24,465 bases of DNA, from the NCBI GenBank assembly GCA_050288705.1, contig JBNKEI010000082.1:1-24465 (forward strand), written 5' to 3'. A program made the translations under genes and the position numbers. This stretch comes from JBNKEI01 sp050288705 (GTDB taxonomy: Bacteria > Myxococcota > Myxococcia > Myxococcales > UBA5297). Under the pieces are notes generated by a model that searched no databases, had not been told where the DNA came from, and saw nothing but the letters and a program-made list of their open reading frames with translations. Positions 15,591-23,073 of the stretch are shown here, piece by piece; position 1 is the stretch's first letter, and each line of letters opens with the position of its first letter.

Positions 15591-16337
15591 TTGCGAATAG
15601 ATCCGGAAATAGTCACAGCACTGGAATGGTACTTTTCCAACGGCGCAGAATCAGCAATGGGACTGCGGTCAAACTTCGGCTCCATGGTAATGCAATTGAA
15701 GCTATGCGGCGCCGGAAGTCACAATACCGTTCCCGATGTAGAGGAAAAATGGATATCCGCCGCGAGCCGTTCCAGAGCAATACGCAGCGCTTTAGAAAAA
15801 TGCACAACGGACCAGCGCGTGGCATTACGTGCGGCATTTCTCGACCCGAGGCATGTAGAACCGTTTGGTATCGCCACCGGTATTGCCCCACTAACTAATG
15901 CTGCCCATAGCGCCTGGATTGCCTCAGGAACGAATAGGACGCTAACCGAATGGCTATACCGCCTTGCGCGTCGTTGCGTTGAAAACAGGGGTAATCCGAC
16001 AATTCAGGACCGGGAGACCATTCAATCAGTACAGGACCAGGCGAATTTGATTCTGCTCCAGGCGATAGAAACATTTCGCAATGCGCTGGGGACGAAATTG
16101 AGGGTAACGATATTTAAGCCACGACAATATGAAAGGAAGCCAATGAAGCTTTGGTATACGGTGCGCGAGATCTCGGAACAAACCGGGCTGCCTAGGAAAA
16201 CAGTATTGCGAATGCTGCGGACTAACAATGTGAAAACGTTCCCGGAGGCTCCTAGGCGTGGGCAAATGGTGCGTGTGTCGCTGGCGGCCATTGAACGGGG
16301 AATGCCGGATTTGGTGCGTGGTATTCGTGTACGGTAA
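15591..16337 (+). CDS. Phage helix-turn-helix protein, possible late regulator
   Basis: The protein is 248 residues from a TTG with a strong GGAGG 4 bases upstream; the next in-frame ATG would cut away a conserved-looking first helix. The N-terminal roughly 165 residues are helical and polar, including ALEWYF, a cysteine-glycine turn, and long Arg/Ala-rich helices. The C-terminal segment from about 183 (LWYTVREISEQTGLPRKTVL) is a clear helix-turn-helix of the excisionase/MerR-like type, followed by a wing-like strand region and RVSLAAIERG. It lies between replication and packaging genes, where phages often encode late-gene regulators or antiterminators, and its two upstream 36-bp repeats could be binding sites. 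The exact family is not recognised. Confidence 0.72.
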   Translation: MRIDPEIVTALEWYFSNGAESAMGLRSNFGSMVMQLKLCGAGSHNTVPDVEEKWISAASRSRAIRSALEKCTTDQRVALRAAFLDPRHVEPFGIATGIAPLTNAAHSAWIASGTNRTLTEWLYRLARRCVENRGNPTIQDRETIQSVQDQANLILLQAIETFRNALGTKLRVTIFKPRQYERKPMKLWYTVREISEQTGLPRKTVLRMLRTNNVKTFPEAPRRGQMVRVSLAAIERGMPDLVRGIRVR

Positions 16338-16373
16338 TCATAAGGATTTGAAATCAACGCCAGCAAATTCCTA

Positions 16374-16396
16374 GCCCGAGAAATTGCGGGTTTTAG
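16374..16396 (+). terminator. Weak intrinsic terminator after the phage regulator
   Basis: GCCCG and CGGGT flank an 8-nt loop and are followed by TTTAGTT, a short U-rich tail, about 40 bases after the stop of the 15591 gene. The stem is only 4-5 bp, so the call is tentative. It would also separate this gene from the convergent caspase gene. Confidence 0.3.
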
Positions 16397-16525
16397 TTGC
16401 TCTGTTTGCCTGACTTTCTAAGGCCGACCACTACGAGCGTGGGGAAATCCCTCATTTTCGGCATCTCACGGGCAACCAATGCGTCCGCTGTCCTCTCAAA
16501 TCTGTCTGGGTATTCTAGCTCTGCT

Positions 16526-18166
16526 TCATTTAAGAACCATGTACGGCCAGATAATCTTATTCTTACTAAGTTTGGCAAGGGTCACCTGCTCCAATATCTC
16601 GGGTTCCTTTGCTAGGGCAAAACGCCTTTCGATTTCCTCCAAAGTAGCAACTGCCTTCTGGCGTTCGCCGGTCTCATAAAATGCTAGCCCCTTGTTTCTC
16701 AAGGCCATGACAACCTGTAACTTTATCTCGCGCTCGGTTGCCGCGCTAAAGCGCTTCTCGATTTCCTCGTAAACTGTGATTGCTTGTTCAAATTTTCCAG
16801 CACTAAGCAAACTATTACCCTTATCAACTTGCTTTCCTATATCTTCATTCCGTTGCGTTGTCTGTGTATTCCGGCTCTCCTCCAGCTCTTGTTTCGACTT
16901 TGCAAAAGCTTCGAGGGCTTTCTGACGTTCGCCGGTCTCATAAAATGCCTGCCCCTTGTTTCTCAAGGCCGTAGCGACCTCTACCAGTATCTCATGTTCT
17001 GTTGCCGCCCCAAATCGCCTCTCGATTTCCTCGTAAACTGCGATTGCTTGTTCAAATTTTCCAGCACTAAGCAAACTATTACCCTTATCAACTTGCTTTC
17101 CTATATCTTCATTCCGTTGCGTTGTTTGTGTGTTCCCGTTCTGTTCCAGCTTAGTGCTCTGTTCCAGCTTAATGCTCTGTTCCAGCTTATCTTGTTTCGA
17201 CTTTGTAAAAGTTTCGAGGCACTTTGAAGCCGCTGTTCTCACTTTCATGCTATCTTCATTTTCAACAAGACTTTCAAGCGTCCGCTTCGCGGCAAGTGCC
17301 AGACCTCGATTACTACCAAACAATAACGTTTTCAGCTTCCCCACTGCGTCACGACGCATGTCGGGTAGAAGACTCTGGAGCTGATACTGAAGATCAAACG
17401 GCAATTCGGCGGTTGGGTTTGGATTTTGCGAAATGTAAAGTGCGCCTTCTTGATTGTAGTTCCATTTTCTGGGCTTTTGTTTTTTGTCACCCATTTGTTT
17501 AATTACGTATTCATAGAGTTCTTCGAGATTTATTTGTCCGTCCCCATCTTTGTCCGCCTTTCCGGTTTCGATGCCCTCAATTAGATAATGTGTGAAAACA
17601 GAGTTATAAGATAGTTCTAGATCGTTAGTGCGGTCACCTTCCCAAGCATACTGGGTCGCATCGGAGGCAGTCAGTACCACATATCCGTAACCATTGCTCT
17701 CGAAAGTATTCTGAGTTATTGTCATCGGTTCCGAAGCTTTGGCTCCACGACAGAATGCGCCGCTGTAACAGGAATCTAGAATCATAATTTTTCGTCTCGA
17801 CGCGCTTGCCTCGAGTTCATTCTTAATAAAATAAGCAGGAATCGAATTTGCTCTTATACACTCTTTTCTAGTGTCTCGAGCCACCAAAAATAATTCCCCG
17901 TTGGTGTCAGAATCAATCTGCCCGTGACCCGAGAAATAAAGAAGAAGCAAGTCGTCACTCTGTTTCCCCTGCAAAAGATATATTATTTTCCTTCTGATGT
18001 TATCAGCAACATCGTCTAGAACGATATCCACCACATCAAAACTGCCTAATTCTGGGGATGCCAAAACCCTAGCAAACTCTCTCGCATCCGCACCCGGAGC
18101 CACCAATTGCTGAAAACTTGGGTCGTCATACTTACAATTACCTATGATTAGAGCATACTTTCTCAT
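16526..18166 (-). CDS. Caspase-like (C14) protease with EF-hand loop, helical linker and TPR repeats
   Basis: This 546-residue protein is the second gene of a minus-strand pair, 25 bases after the EACC1-like gene. Residues 1-250 are a peptidase C14 (caspase/metacaspase) domain: strand YALIIGNCKY, LLLLYFSGHGQ with catalytic His81, and IMILDSCYSGAF with catalytic Cys133. A canonical calcium-binding EF-hand loop, DKDGDGQINLEE (D205, D207, D209, E216), follows, as in many bacterial caspases. Residues about 255-320 look like HEAT-type helices. Then come three 6-residue K-L-E-Q repeats (about 327-343), an 88-residue TPR unit (345-432), a near-identical second copy (433-505), and part of a third. 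Such caspases act as death effectors in predicted conflict systems. The C-terminus (LAKLSKNKIIWPYMVLK) breaks off within the repeat pattern and may be frameshifted or truncated. Confidence 0.93.
   Translation of the reverse strand: MRKYALIIGNCKYDDPSFQQLVAPGADAREFARVLASPELGSFDVVDIVLDDVADNIRRKIIYLLQGKQSDDLLLLYFSGHGQIDSDTNGELFLVARDTRKECIRANSIPAYFIKNELEASASRRKIMILDSCYSGAFCRGAKASEPMTITQNTFESNGYGYVVLTASDATQYAWEGDRTNDLELSYNSVFTHYLIEGIETGKADKDGDGQINLEELYEYVIKQMGDKKQKPRKWNYNQEGALYISQNPNPTAELPFDLQYQLQSLLPDMRRDAVGKLKTLLFGSNRGLALAAKRTLESLVENEDSMKVRTAASKCLETFTKSKQDKLEQSIKLEQSTKLEQNGNTQTTQRNEDIGKQVDKGNSLLSAGKFEQAIAVYEEIERRFGAATEHEILVEVATALRNKGQAFYETGERQKALEAFAKSKQELEESRNTQTTQRNEDIGKQVDKGNSLLSAGKFEQAITVYEEIEKRFSAATEREIKLQVVMALRNKGLAFYETGERQKAVATLEEIERRFALAKEPEILEQVTLAKLSKNKIIWPYMVLK
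16652..17134 (-). repeat. Tandem 264-bp repeat inside the caspase gene
   Basis: Bases 16871-17134 (residues 345-432) are repeated at 16652-16870 (residues 433-505) with a 264-bp period and long identical stretches at the DNA level, so the duplication is recent. Each unit encodes a TPR-like block with KGNSLLSAGKFEQAI and LRNKG(Q/L)AFYETGERQKA. The array stays in frame. Confidence 0.9.
17141..17194 (-). repeat. Three 18-bp tandem repeats inside the caspase gene
   Basis: CTGTTCCAGCTTA plus five bases is repeated at 17141, 17159 and 17177 on the plus strand and encodes the hexapeptide K-L-E-Q-S-(I/T) on the minus strand. It forms a short charged linker between the helical region and the TPR units and is a likely site of length variation. 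Confidence 0.85.
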
Positions 18167-18191
18167 TTCCTGTATCCCATTTCAACATGAA

Positions 18192-18593
18192 CTAACAGAG
18201 AGAAGTCTTAACAGTCTCAACAATCGACTTTAATCGTTTAAGTGAAATCGCAGTCGGTACCTCTAACTTCATTCGGTGAGAATTGTTCTCATACTCGATT
18301 ATGACAACGCGATTATTTGCGCGATTCACCCAGTCTCCAATGACGGCAATAAGACTTGGCAGAGCTATTGGCAGAATGTTTACTATAAAATTGCCAACAT
18401 CGACGAGCTCGCCCGCTTTTGCACCCTTAGGGGACACTGGCTTTTTGGCAGAAACGAGAGATTTCACACCCTTTAATTCTCTGATTTCGCCCTTGAGAGC
18501 GAGAGCACATTCCGCTAGTCGCTCTTGATCAATACTTGCCGCGCCTATCTTGAGATTGAGACTTACTAAATTGTTTGCTTCGCGGGCTTCCAT
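18192..18593 (-). CDS. EACC1-like (effector-associated constant component 1) protein
   Basis: The protein is 133 residues from the ATG at 18593, which has AGGAAGGTGG 5 bases upstream; longer in-frame starts (to 18686) lack this. Order of features: an N-terminal strand (SLNLKIGA), a helix (ERLAECALALKGEIREL), a Lys/Pro/Gly-rich turn (PVSPKGAKAGE), a hydrophobic helix (NFIVNILPIALPSLIAVIGDWV), a basic RANNR turn, two strands (VVIIEYENN and MKLEVP) and a closing helix. The LRxL...PxGAKA...hydrophobic helix...W pattern matches EACC1, a small partner encoded beside caspase, trypsin and other effectors in predicted bacterial conflict systems. The adjacent downstream caspase fits this. EACC1 is thought to help recognition or activation, but its mechanism is unknown. 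The long hydrophobic helix could sit in a membrane. Confidence 0.8.
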   Translation of the reverse strand: MEAREANNLVSLNLKIGAASIDQERLAECALALKGEIRELKGVKSLVSAKKPVSPKGAKAGELVDVGNFIVNILPIALPSLIAVIGDWVNRANNRVVIIEYENNSHRMKLEVPTAISLKRLKSIVETVKTSLC

Positions 18594-19616
18594 GGTGCCC
18601 ACCTTCCTCATCTCTATATCAATCCAAATATGCATCGACTTTTTCAATGCGCAATGTGCAATAATCGGCCGTACAAGCAGACGCATTTGTCCGAATGATT
18701 TCTATTTAGATACACAAGCTTTTATCCCCTTGTCTTGCTATCAATTTTGGCAATTAGAGTAGGGTGATTTTTCCGGCAGAGTTCAATTCAACAGCATTAA
18801 AGCCTATGAACGAAAAATCAAGGTCCTACAAAAAAACTAAGCCCGACCTAGCCGACTTAGCCCAACCACTGACTTTTTTGCAACTATATATAGAAGGTTT
18901 GTTTTACGGCGCTTGGTCCGGTGTTGCCAGAGGTGGGGCGACTGAAAGCAAGCGTACACACGGGTGAGATTTTAAGGGCCTGGATACCCGGACGTATTCC
19001 TCGGTTGAATGAAACTGAGTTAAACGAAGTAGTAGTTACCTAAAAAGCGGTGGTGTCATTCTTTTCCGGTTGGGAGGGAAGCAGGGACTGGGATTGGATA
19101 CGACGCAAAAAGTTGGACGCGTATTGGCCAAAGTGGCCTTGCCTCGTTTTGAAGGAAACCCGATGGGATCACGGTACTGCTCCGGTGGCTACCAGAGTTG
19201 GGGTGGCTGAAAATGCAGATAATCTCACGGCGTAGCAGACAGAAGCCAGCGGGGACCGCCCTTGAGCTGGAAGGTTCGGTTTGCGGGAGTAACCAGAGGT
19301 AGTTGTGCTGAATGTGCAGGAAGTTATTAAATGAAAAGTGTTAGAAAATTTCATGCATAGCCGTAAATGAAACAAATAATTTCATAAACCAACACATTCC
19401 GTACTTCACAAAGCGTTAACCAGAAGTTGGCGTTCTTTAGCGTTATACTGGGTTTTCCCAGTGATCTCGGGGCGTTATGCTAAGCAAGAAGCGCGCCAGT
19501 CTTCACAATATGTGCTAGGGGGTAGCACGCAAAGTACGGCCCCCTTCGAAAAAATATCTCAGATTTGTCGTTTCATTCAGTTATCTGATCATTTACGCCC
19601 AAAATGTAGGGAAAAA
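18594..19616. other. Gene-poor spacer between the caspase pair and the terminase
   Basis: No convincing gene. Short plus-strand ORFs at 18764 and 19050 have poor composition. It presumably holds the leftward promoter of the EACC1-caspase pair and the rightward promoter of the packaging genes. A degenerate block is repeated at 18917-18949, 19181-19216 and, more weakly, 19281-19317 (TCCGGTG...CCAGAG...GGGG...GCTGAAA). A hairpin ACTGGG-TTTT-CCCAGT lies at 19447-19462. The frame of the small terminase is open back to a GTG at 19461 but has its ribosome binding site only before 19617. Confidence 0.5.
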
Positions 19617-20216
19617 ATGAGTAAACCGACCCGTCCATGGACCGAAAAAGATGAGTTAAATCGGGCATCTATAGTCGTTGAGGCCGCCACCAAGGGAATT
19701 AGCCACATCCGCCTTGCCAAGGCCATTAAAGTGAATCAAACGAAATTTCATCGATGGTCAAAGGGCCAGGCTCACCTTACCGACGATCAGGTTACTCAAT
19801 TACGCGAATACATCGCTAATGGTTATAATTCGGTTAGTCCTGGAGTTTTGTTTAGTAATTCAGGCAAATCACTGGATGATATATTAAAAGAACTAAATCA
19901 TTTAGATACTAATAATGTTCCCGAAGATGAAAACGATGTAATGCGGTATTTGGCGCGTAAATATTCCACGGTAGTAGTAAACCAGGCATTCTTTTTAATG
20001 GCCACTGCTAAGTCAGAATCAGTACGGGCAAGAATGGTCGAGTTTTTGCGTGAAATAGGATTCGGCAAGGCAATTCAGACTCAAGACCGAGAAATACCGA
20101 AACCGCCAATGGAAGACGAGGAATTACTGGATACATTAAATAGATTGCTCGCTAACCAGTTCGCACCAAATTCTAATTCATCCGGCACCGCGAACAATGC
20201 CCCGAACACTAAATAA
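19617..20216 (+). CDS. Phage terminase small subunit-like protein
   Basis: The protein is 199 residues from the ATG at 19617, preceded by TAGGG at a 6-base spacing; a GTG at 19461 would extend it by 52 residues but lacks a ribosome binding site. The N-terminal roughly 65 residues carry a helix-turn-helix (ISHIRLAKAIKVNQTKFHRW) for binding phage DNA, and the C-terminal half is helical with an acidic, Asn/Ser-rich tail. The large terminase starts 11 bases downstream. Small terminase subunits diverge strongly, so the assignment depends on this position plus the DNA-binding head. It would recognise the packaging site and recruit the large subunit. Confidence 0.7.
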   Translation: MSKPTRPWTEKDELNRASIVVEAATKGISHIRLAKAIKVNQTKFHRWSKGQAHLTDDQVTQLREYIANGYNSVSPGVLFSNSGKSLDDILKELNHLDTNNVPEDENDVMRYLARKYSTVVVNQAFFLMATAKSESVRARMVEFLREIGFGKAIQTQDREIPKPPMEDEELLDTLNRLLANQFAPNSNSSGTANNAPNTK

Positions 20217-20227
20217 TAACTCGCAAT

Positions 20228-21637
20228 ATGTCCCAAAGCCTGCTTGCACAACTCGCCCATAAATACGGACCACGTGGACTACACGATGCATTGACCCCCA
20301 AGCAGCGCCAAATAATGAAATATTGTTGGGAGGCAAACGCCCGTCCATTATCTCGCCTTCCATCGGGTGAATATGTTGGGCAAATGGAACCACCAGGAAA
20401 TTGGCGTACCTGGTTATGCATGGCTGGTCGGGGATGGGGCAAAACGCGAACTTTAAATGAATGGGTGCGGTCGAAGGCAAAGAAACATCCCGGGTGCCGC
20501 ATTGCCATAATTGGGGCCACGGCATCGGAAGCACGAAAGATTACTGGTGAGGGCGAAAGCGGATTAATTAATATTTGCCCGCCATGGGAAAGGCCGCATT
20601 TTAACGTAACCAATCAGGTTTATGAATTCCCTAATAAGTCGCTGGCGTTTTTGTATTCTGCAGAAAAGCCTAGTTTGTTTCGCGGACCACAATTCCATTT
20701 TGTAGCAAGTGACGAATTGGCCAAATGGCGACGACTTGGGGAATGCATTTACAACATTCAGTTTGGACTACGTTTGCCGGTAAAGGGAGGCCGCGCGCAA
20801 TGGATGATCTCCACTACCCCACAACCGCTCCAGACGTTGAGGGATATCCGCCGCAAGCAGAATACCGTTGTTACTATTGGAACGTCATTTGATAACGTGG
20901 CCAATTTGGATGCGGAAACCATCGAGGAATGGAACGCTTGGAGGCATACCACTATTGGACGCCAAGAATTGTTTGGTGAATTGTTCGATGAGGTGGTCGG
21001 CGCGGTATACAAGCGCTCGTGGATTCAGCAAATTGCCGAGAAGGATATTCCACCACTGGATAGAATTGGGGTGGGCGTAGACCCCGCAGAAACGGAAACC
21101 GGCAATGACGATACCGGGATAATTATCGCGGGCATGAGCGGTAGCGGGATTCGCAGTACCGGGTATGTGCTCGATGACCGGACAATTCACGGCTCTCCCG
21201 ATGCTGCGGCTAATGCAGTGGTACGCGCCTATATGGATTGGAATGCCAGCTTCGTAAAAGTAGATGGTAACCGGAATGGTCAATTGTTTAATGCAATAAT
21301 CAAAATGGCTGCCGAGCGAATAGGAACTCACGTTAATGTATTGCCAGTAAAAGGCGGTAATTGGGGCAAACGGGCGTGGGCCTCACCCATTGCAAGTATT
21401 TATGAACAGGGGCGCATATTTCATGTTAATAGATACGTTCCCGGTACTGACATTCCAGTTACGCGCGAATTGGAGGAAGAAATGTGCACCTGGACTGAGG
21501 AAAGGCAAGGACAACGGGAATGTGGAAGCCCGGATCGAATGGATGCGTCGAGTTATGTATTCTCCGAATTGTTTATGAAAAGGCCGCCCCGTCAAGAAGG
21601 GTTGAACGAAAGGAAGAGTTTGGGGCGGCGGATTTAA
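20228..21637 (+). CDS. terL: Phage terminase large subunit
   Basis: This 469-residue DNA-packaging motor carries both enzyme activities. The ATPase domain shows Walker A AGRGWGKT (66-73), Walker B FHFVASDE (156-163, D162/E163) and the coupling motif STTP (195-198). The RNase H-like nuclease domain shows GVGVDPAE (D285), VKVDGNRNG (D346) and SPDRMDA (D436, D439), the three acidic metal sites. Length and motif order match the Terminase_6 / COG5323 type that usually goes with a DUF935 portal. It cuts concatemeric DNA and pumps it into the prohead. The next phage gene, the portal, normally follows directly, but here a minus-strand cargo pair intervenes. Confidence 0.95.
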   Translation: MSQSLLAQLAHKYGPRGLHDALTPKQRQIMKYCWEANARPLSRLPSGEYVGQMEPPGNWRTWLCMAGRGWGKTRTLNEWVRSKAKKHPGCRIAIIGATASEARKITGEGESGLINICPPWERPHFNVTNQVYEFPNKSLAFLYSAEKPSLFRGPQFHFVASDELAKWRRLGECIYNIQFGLRLPVKGGRAQWMISTTPQPLQTLRDIRRKQNTVVTIGTSFDNVANLDAETIEEWNAWRHTTIGRQELFGELFDEVVGAVYKRSWIQQIAEKDIPPLDRIGVGVDPAETETGNDDTGIIIAGMSGSGIRSTGYVLDDRTIHGSPDAAANAVVRAYMDWNASFVKVDGNRNGQLFNAIIKMAAERIGTHVNVLPVKGGNWGKRAWASPIASIYEQGRIFHVNRYVPGTDIPVTRELEEEMCTWTEERQGQRECGSPDRMDASSYVFSELFMKRPPRQEGLNERKSLGRRI

Positions 21638-21675
21638 CTAGGTATCGTCCATTCCGGCGCTATAAAATTATTCTA

Positions 21676-22449
21676 TTATGAATTGTTCTTGTAAGATGGC
21701 CGCAACAATTTGTTGAATTTTTTATCGCCTTTCAGATTTTCAAAGTCATCGTCTTTCAATGCAAACGGTCTATAAAAGTCACACAAAGAAATCGCTTTCT
21801 CTAGATCTGACAAAACATCATCTACAGAGTATTGCGAAGATGAATTCTTATAACATGCCCTGTTATAGTATGCTCTTGCAGCTTTAGGGTTTGTTGTTAC
21901 AATTTCTGTTAGTACTTTTATCGCCTTTTCAAAATCTTTTTTTCTTCTTAGCACTTTCGCCTTGCCAATCAAGCCTGACTCGTTTTGCGGATCTTCTTTT
22001 AATATTTCATCATAAATAATATTGGCCTGATCTGGATTATGAATTAAATAAAAATCGGCTTGTCGCAATAGCTCTCTAGTTTCATCTTGCTTTTCCGCTT
22101 CGTCCAAACGTCGATCCATTACATATAGCTTTTCCATCAACTTAGACGACATAATAGACAGCAATTTCATTCCTGTAAATCCTGACAAAATGCCGAGAGC
22201 AATTACTTTAATGCAACAATCTTTCTCTGCTGATCCTATTTTCAAATTAAATAGCGGTGCGGCGATGAAAAATATTGCAATACTCGCCGCTGTTCCTGTA
22301 AGTATATCTCCAATGAAACCGAGTTCAAGAAGCTTGCCTGAAAACGGAAGTTTCACCTTGTATGTATTTGTTGTAAAGATACCAAACACTAATCCGCCGA
22401 AAGCCCCTGAAAATGCAATACACAACAAATCATAAATGATGTCACCCAT
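21676..22449 (-). CDS. Three-TM membrane protein with cytoplasmic TPR domain
   Basis: The protein is 257 residues from the ATG at 22449, with AAGGAG 6 bases upstream; a TTG 15 bases earlier is less likely. Three hydrophobic helices lie in the first ~110 residues (about 4-25, 40-65 and 78-98), glycine-rich and probably packed. After a charged linker, TPR units follow from about 125 to 235 (for example ADFYLIHNPDQANIIYDEIL and KVLRRKKDFEKAIKVLTEIV), ending with the familiar AL.DDDFENLKGDKKFNKLL tail of TPR proteins. It is the second gene of a minus-strand pair with the zinc-ribbon gene, 11 bases apart, convergent to the large terminase. TPR domains bind proteins, and the TM part could form a pore or anchor. 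Function is unknown; a host-takeover or defence role is inferred from the insertion into a phage operon. Confidence 0.85.
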   Translation of the reverse strand: MGDIIYDLLCIAFSGAFGGLVFGIFTTNTYKVKLPFSGKLLELGFIGDILTGTAASIAIFFIAAPLFNLKIGSAEKDCCIKVIALGILSGFTGMKLLSIMSSKLMEKLYVMDRRLDEAEKQDETRELLRQADFYLIHNPDQANIIYDEILKEDPQNESGLIGKAKVLRRKKDFEKAIKVLTEIVTTNPKAARAYYNRACYKNSSSQYSVDDVLSDLEKAISLCDFYRPFALKDDDFENLKGDKKFNKLLRPSYKNNS

Positions 22450-22460
22450 TTGTTTCTCCT

Positions 22461-22619
22461 TCAATTAGTTTTTTTTAAATTAAACTTATAAAAGGATCCG
22501 GAACGGAAACACCGACAGCTTGTATTGCTATCTGCAGCCATCGGATGGCCACATTTCGGGCAGGAGGCAGCCTTGTCCGATACCTGGCTGAAACATTCGG
22601 AGCATATAACAAGTGCCAT
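22461..22619 (-). CDS. 52-residue zinc-ribbon protein
   Basis: The ATG at 22619 is preceded by TGAGGA about 8 bases upstream, and the stop (TGA, 22463-22461) lies just before the ribosome binding site of the TM-TPR gene, so the two are one transcript. The protein begins VICSECFSQVSDKAASCPKC followed by GHP, the two-CxxC signature of small bacterial zinc ribbons (C6, C9, C20, C23). A third C-x-C pair (C35, C37) follows, then FRSGSFYKFNLKK, a short basic tail. Small zinc-ribbon proteins of this type are often adaptors for membrane or TPR partners. The gene is short and easily overlooked, but the motif and spacing make it convincing. Confidence 0.85.
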   Translation of the reverse strand: MALVICSECFSQVSDKAASCPKCGHPMAADSNTSCRCFRSGSFYKFNLKKTN

Positions 22620-23073
22620 GGAATCATCCTCAGCAGTTAGACTGCTTGTAATTCAGTAAGCCAAAGCTCGTATTTATCTCTGGTAACGCAAACAAGTTTT
22701 AATTTTGCAAATGCCGATCCATAAACCCCGTTAGGATTAGGAGGTGTAATTTTTCACTCTGGTTGAAAAAACTTATGGGTATATTTGACCCAGATCAATT
22801 AATTGTACCTGCCATCCTCTTAAAGACAGGTGCATAGCGGAGACCTCGCTTAACTGACTACAATTGACGCGCGGTATAAGCGGGTAGCGAAAAAAACTAG
22901 GTCCAGGATTTACCAAATACGAGAAGTTGACCCGCTTTTATCTTTCCCTCCAAGAACATGTTTTAGGACGCGTAAGCAAACTATTCTGCTGCTAAAAACT
23001 ACAGCCGTCTAAATAACACACTTGTTCATCCCACATTGCCCCAACCGCAAACATCCCCCCTGCACTGCACAAA
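22620..23073. other. Intergenic spacer between cargo pair and portal gene
   Basis: No gene is supported. It should contain the leftward promoter for the zinc-ribbon/TM-TPR pair and the region before the portal gene. AT-rich at 22680-22800. No strong inverted repeat or terminator was recognised, and the portal start has no good ribosome binding site. Confidence 0.5.

Noticed and set aside
15458..15898. 146-residue ORF overlapping the phage regulator
   Set aside because: Arg/Thr/Ser-rich composition of a shadow frame; the overlapping 15591 frame has a strong ribosome binding site and a recognisable helix-turn-helix.
16784..17227. 147-residue ORF opposite the caspase repeats
   Set aside because: Reverse-strand shadow of the tandem TPR repeats; its own internal repetition only mirrors them.
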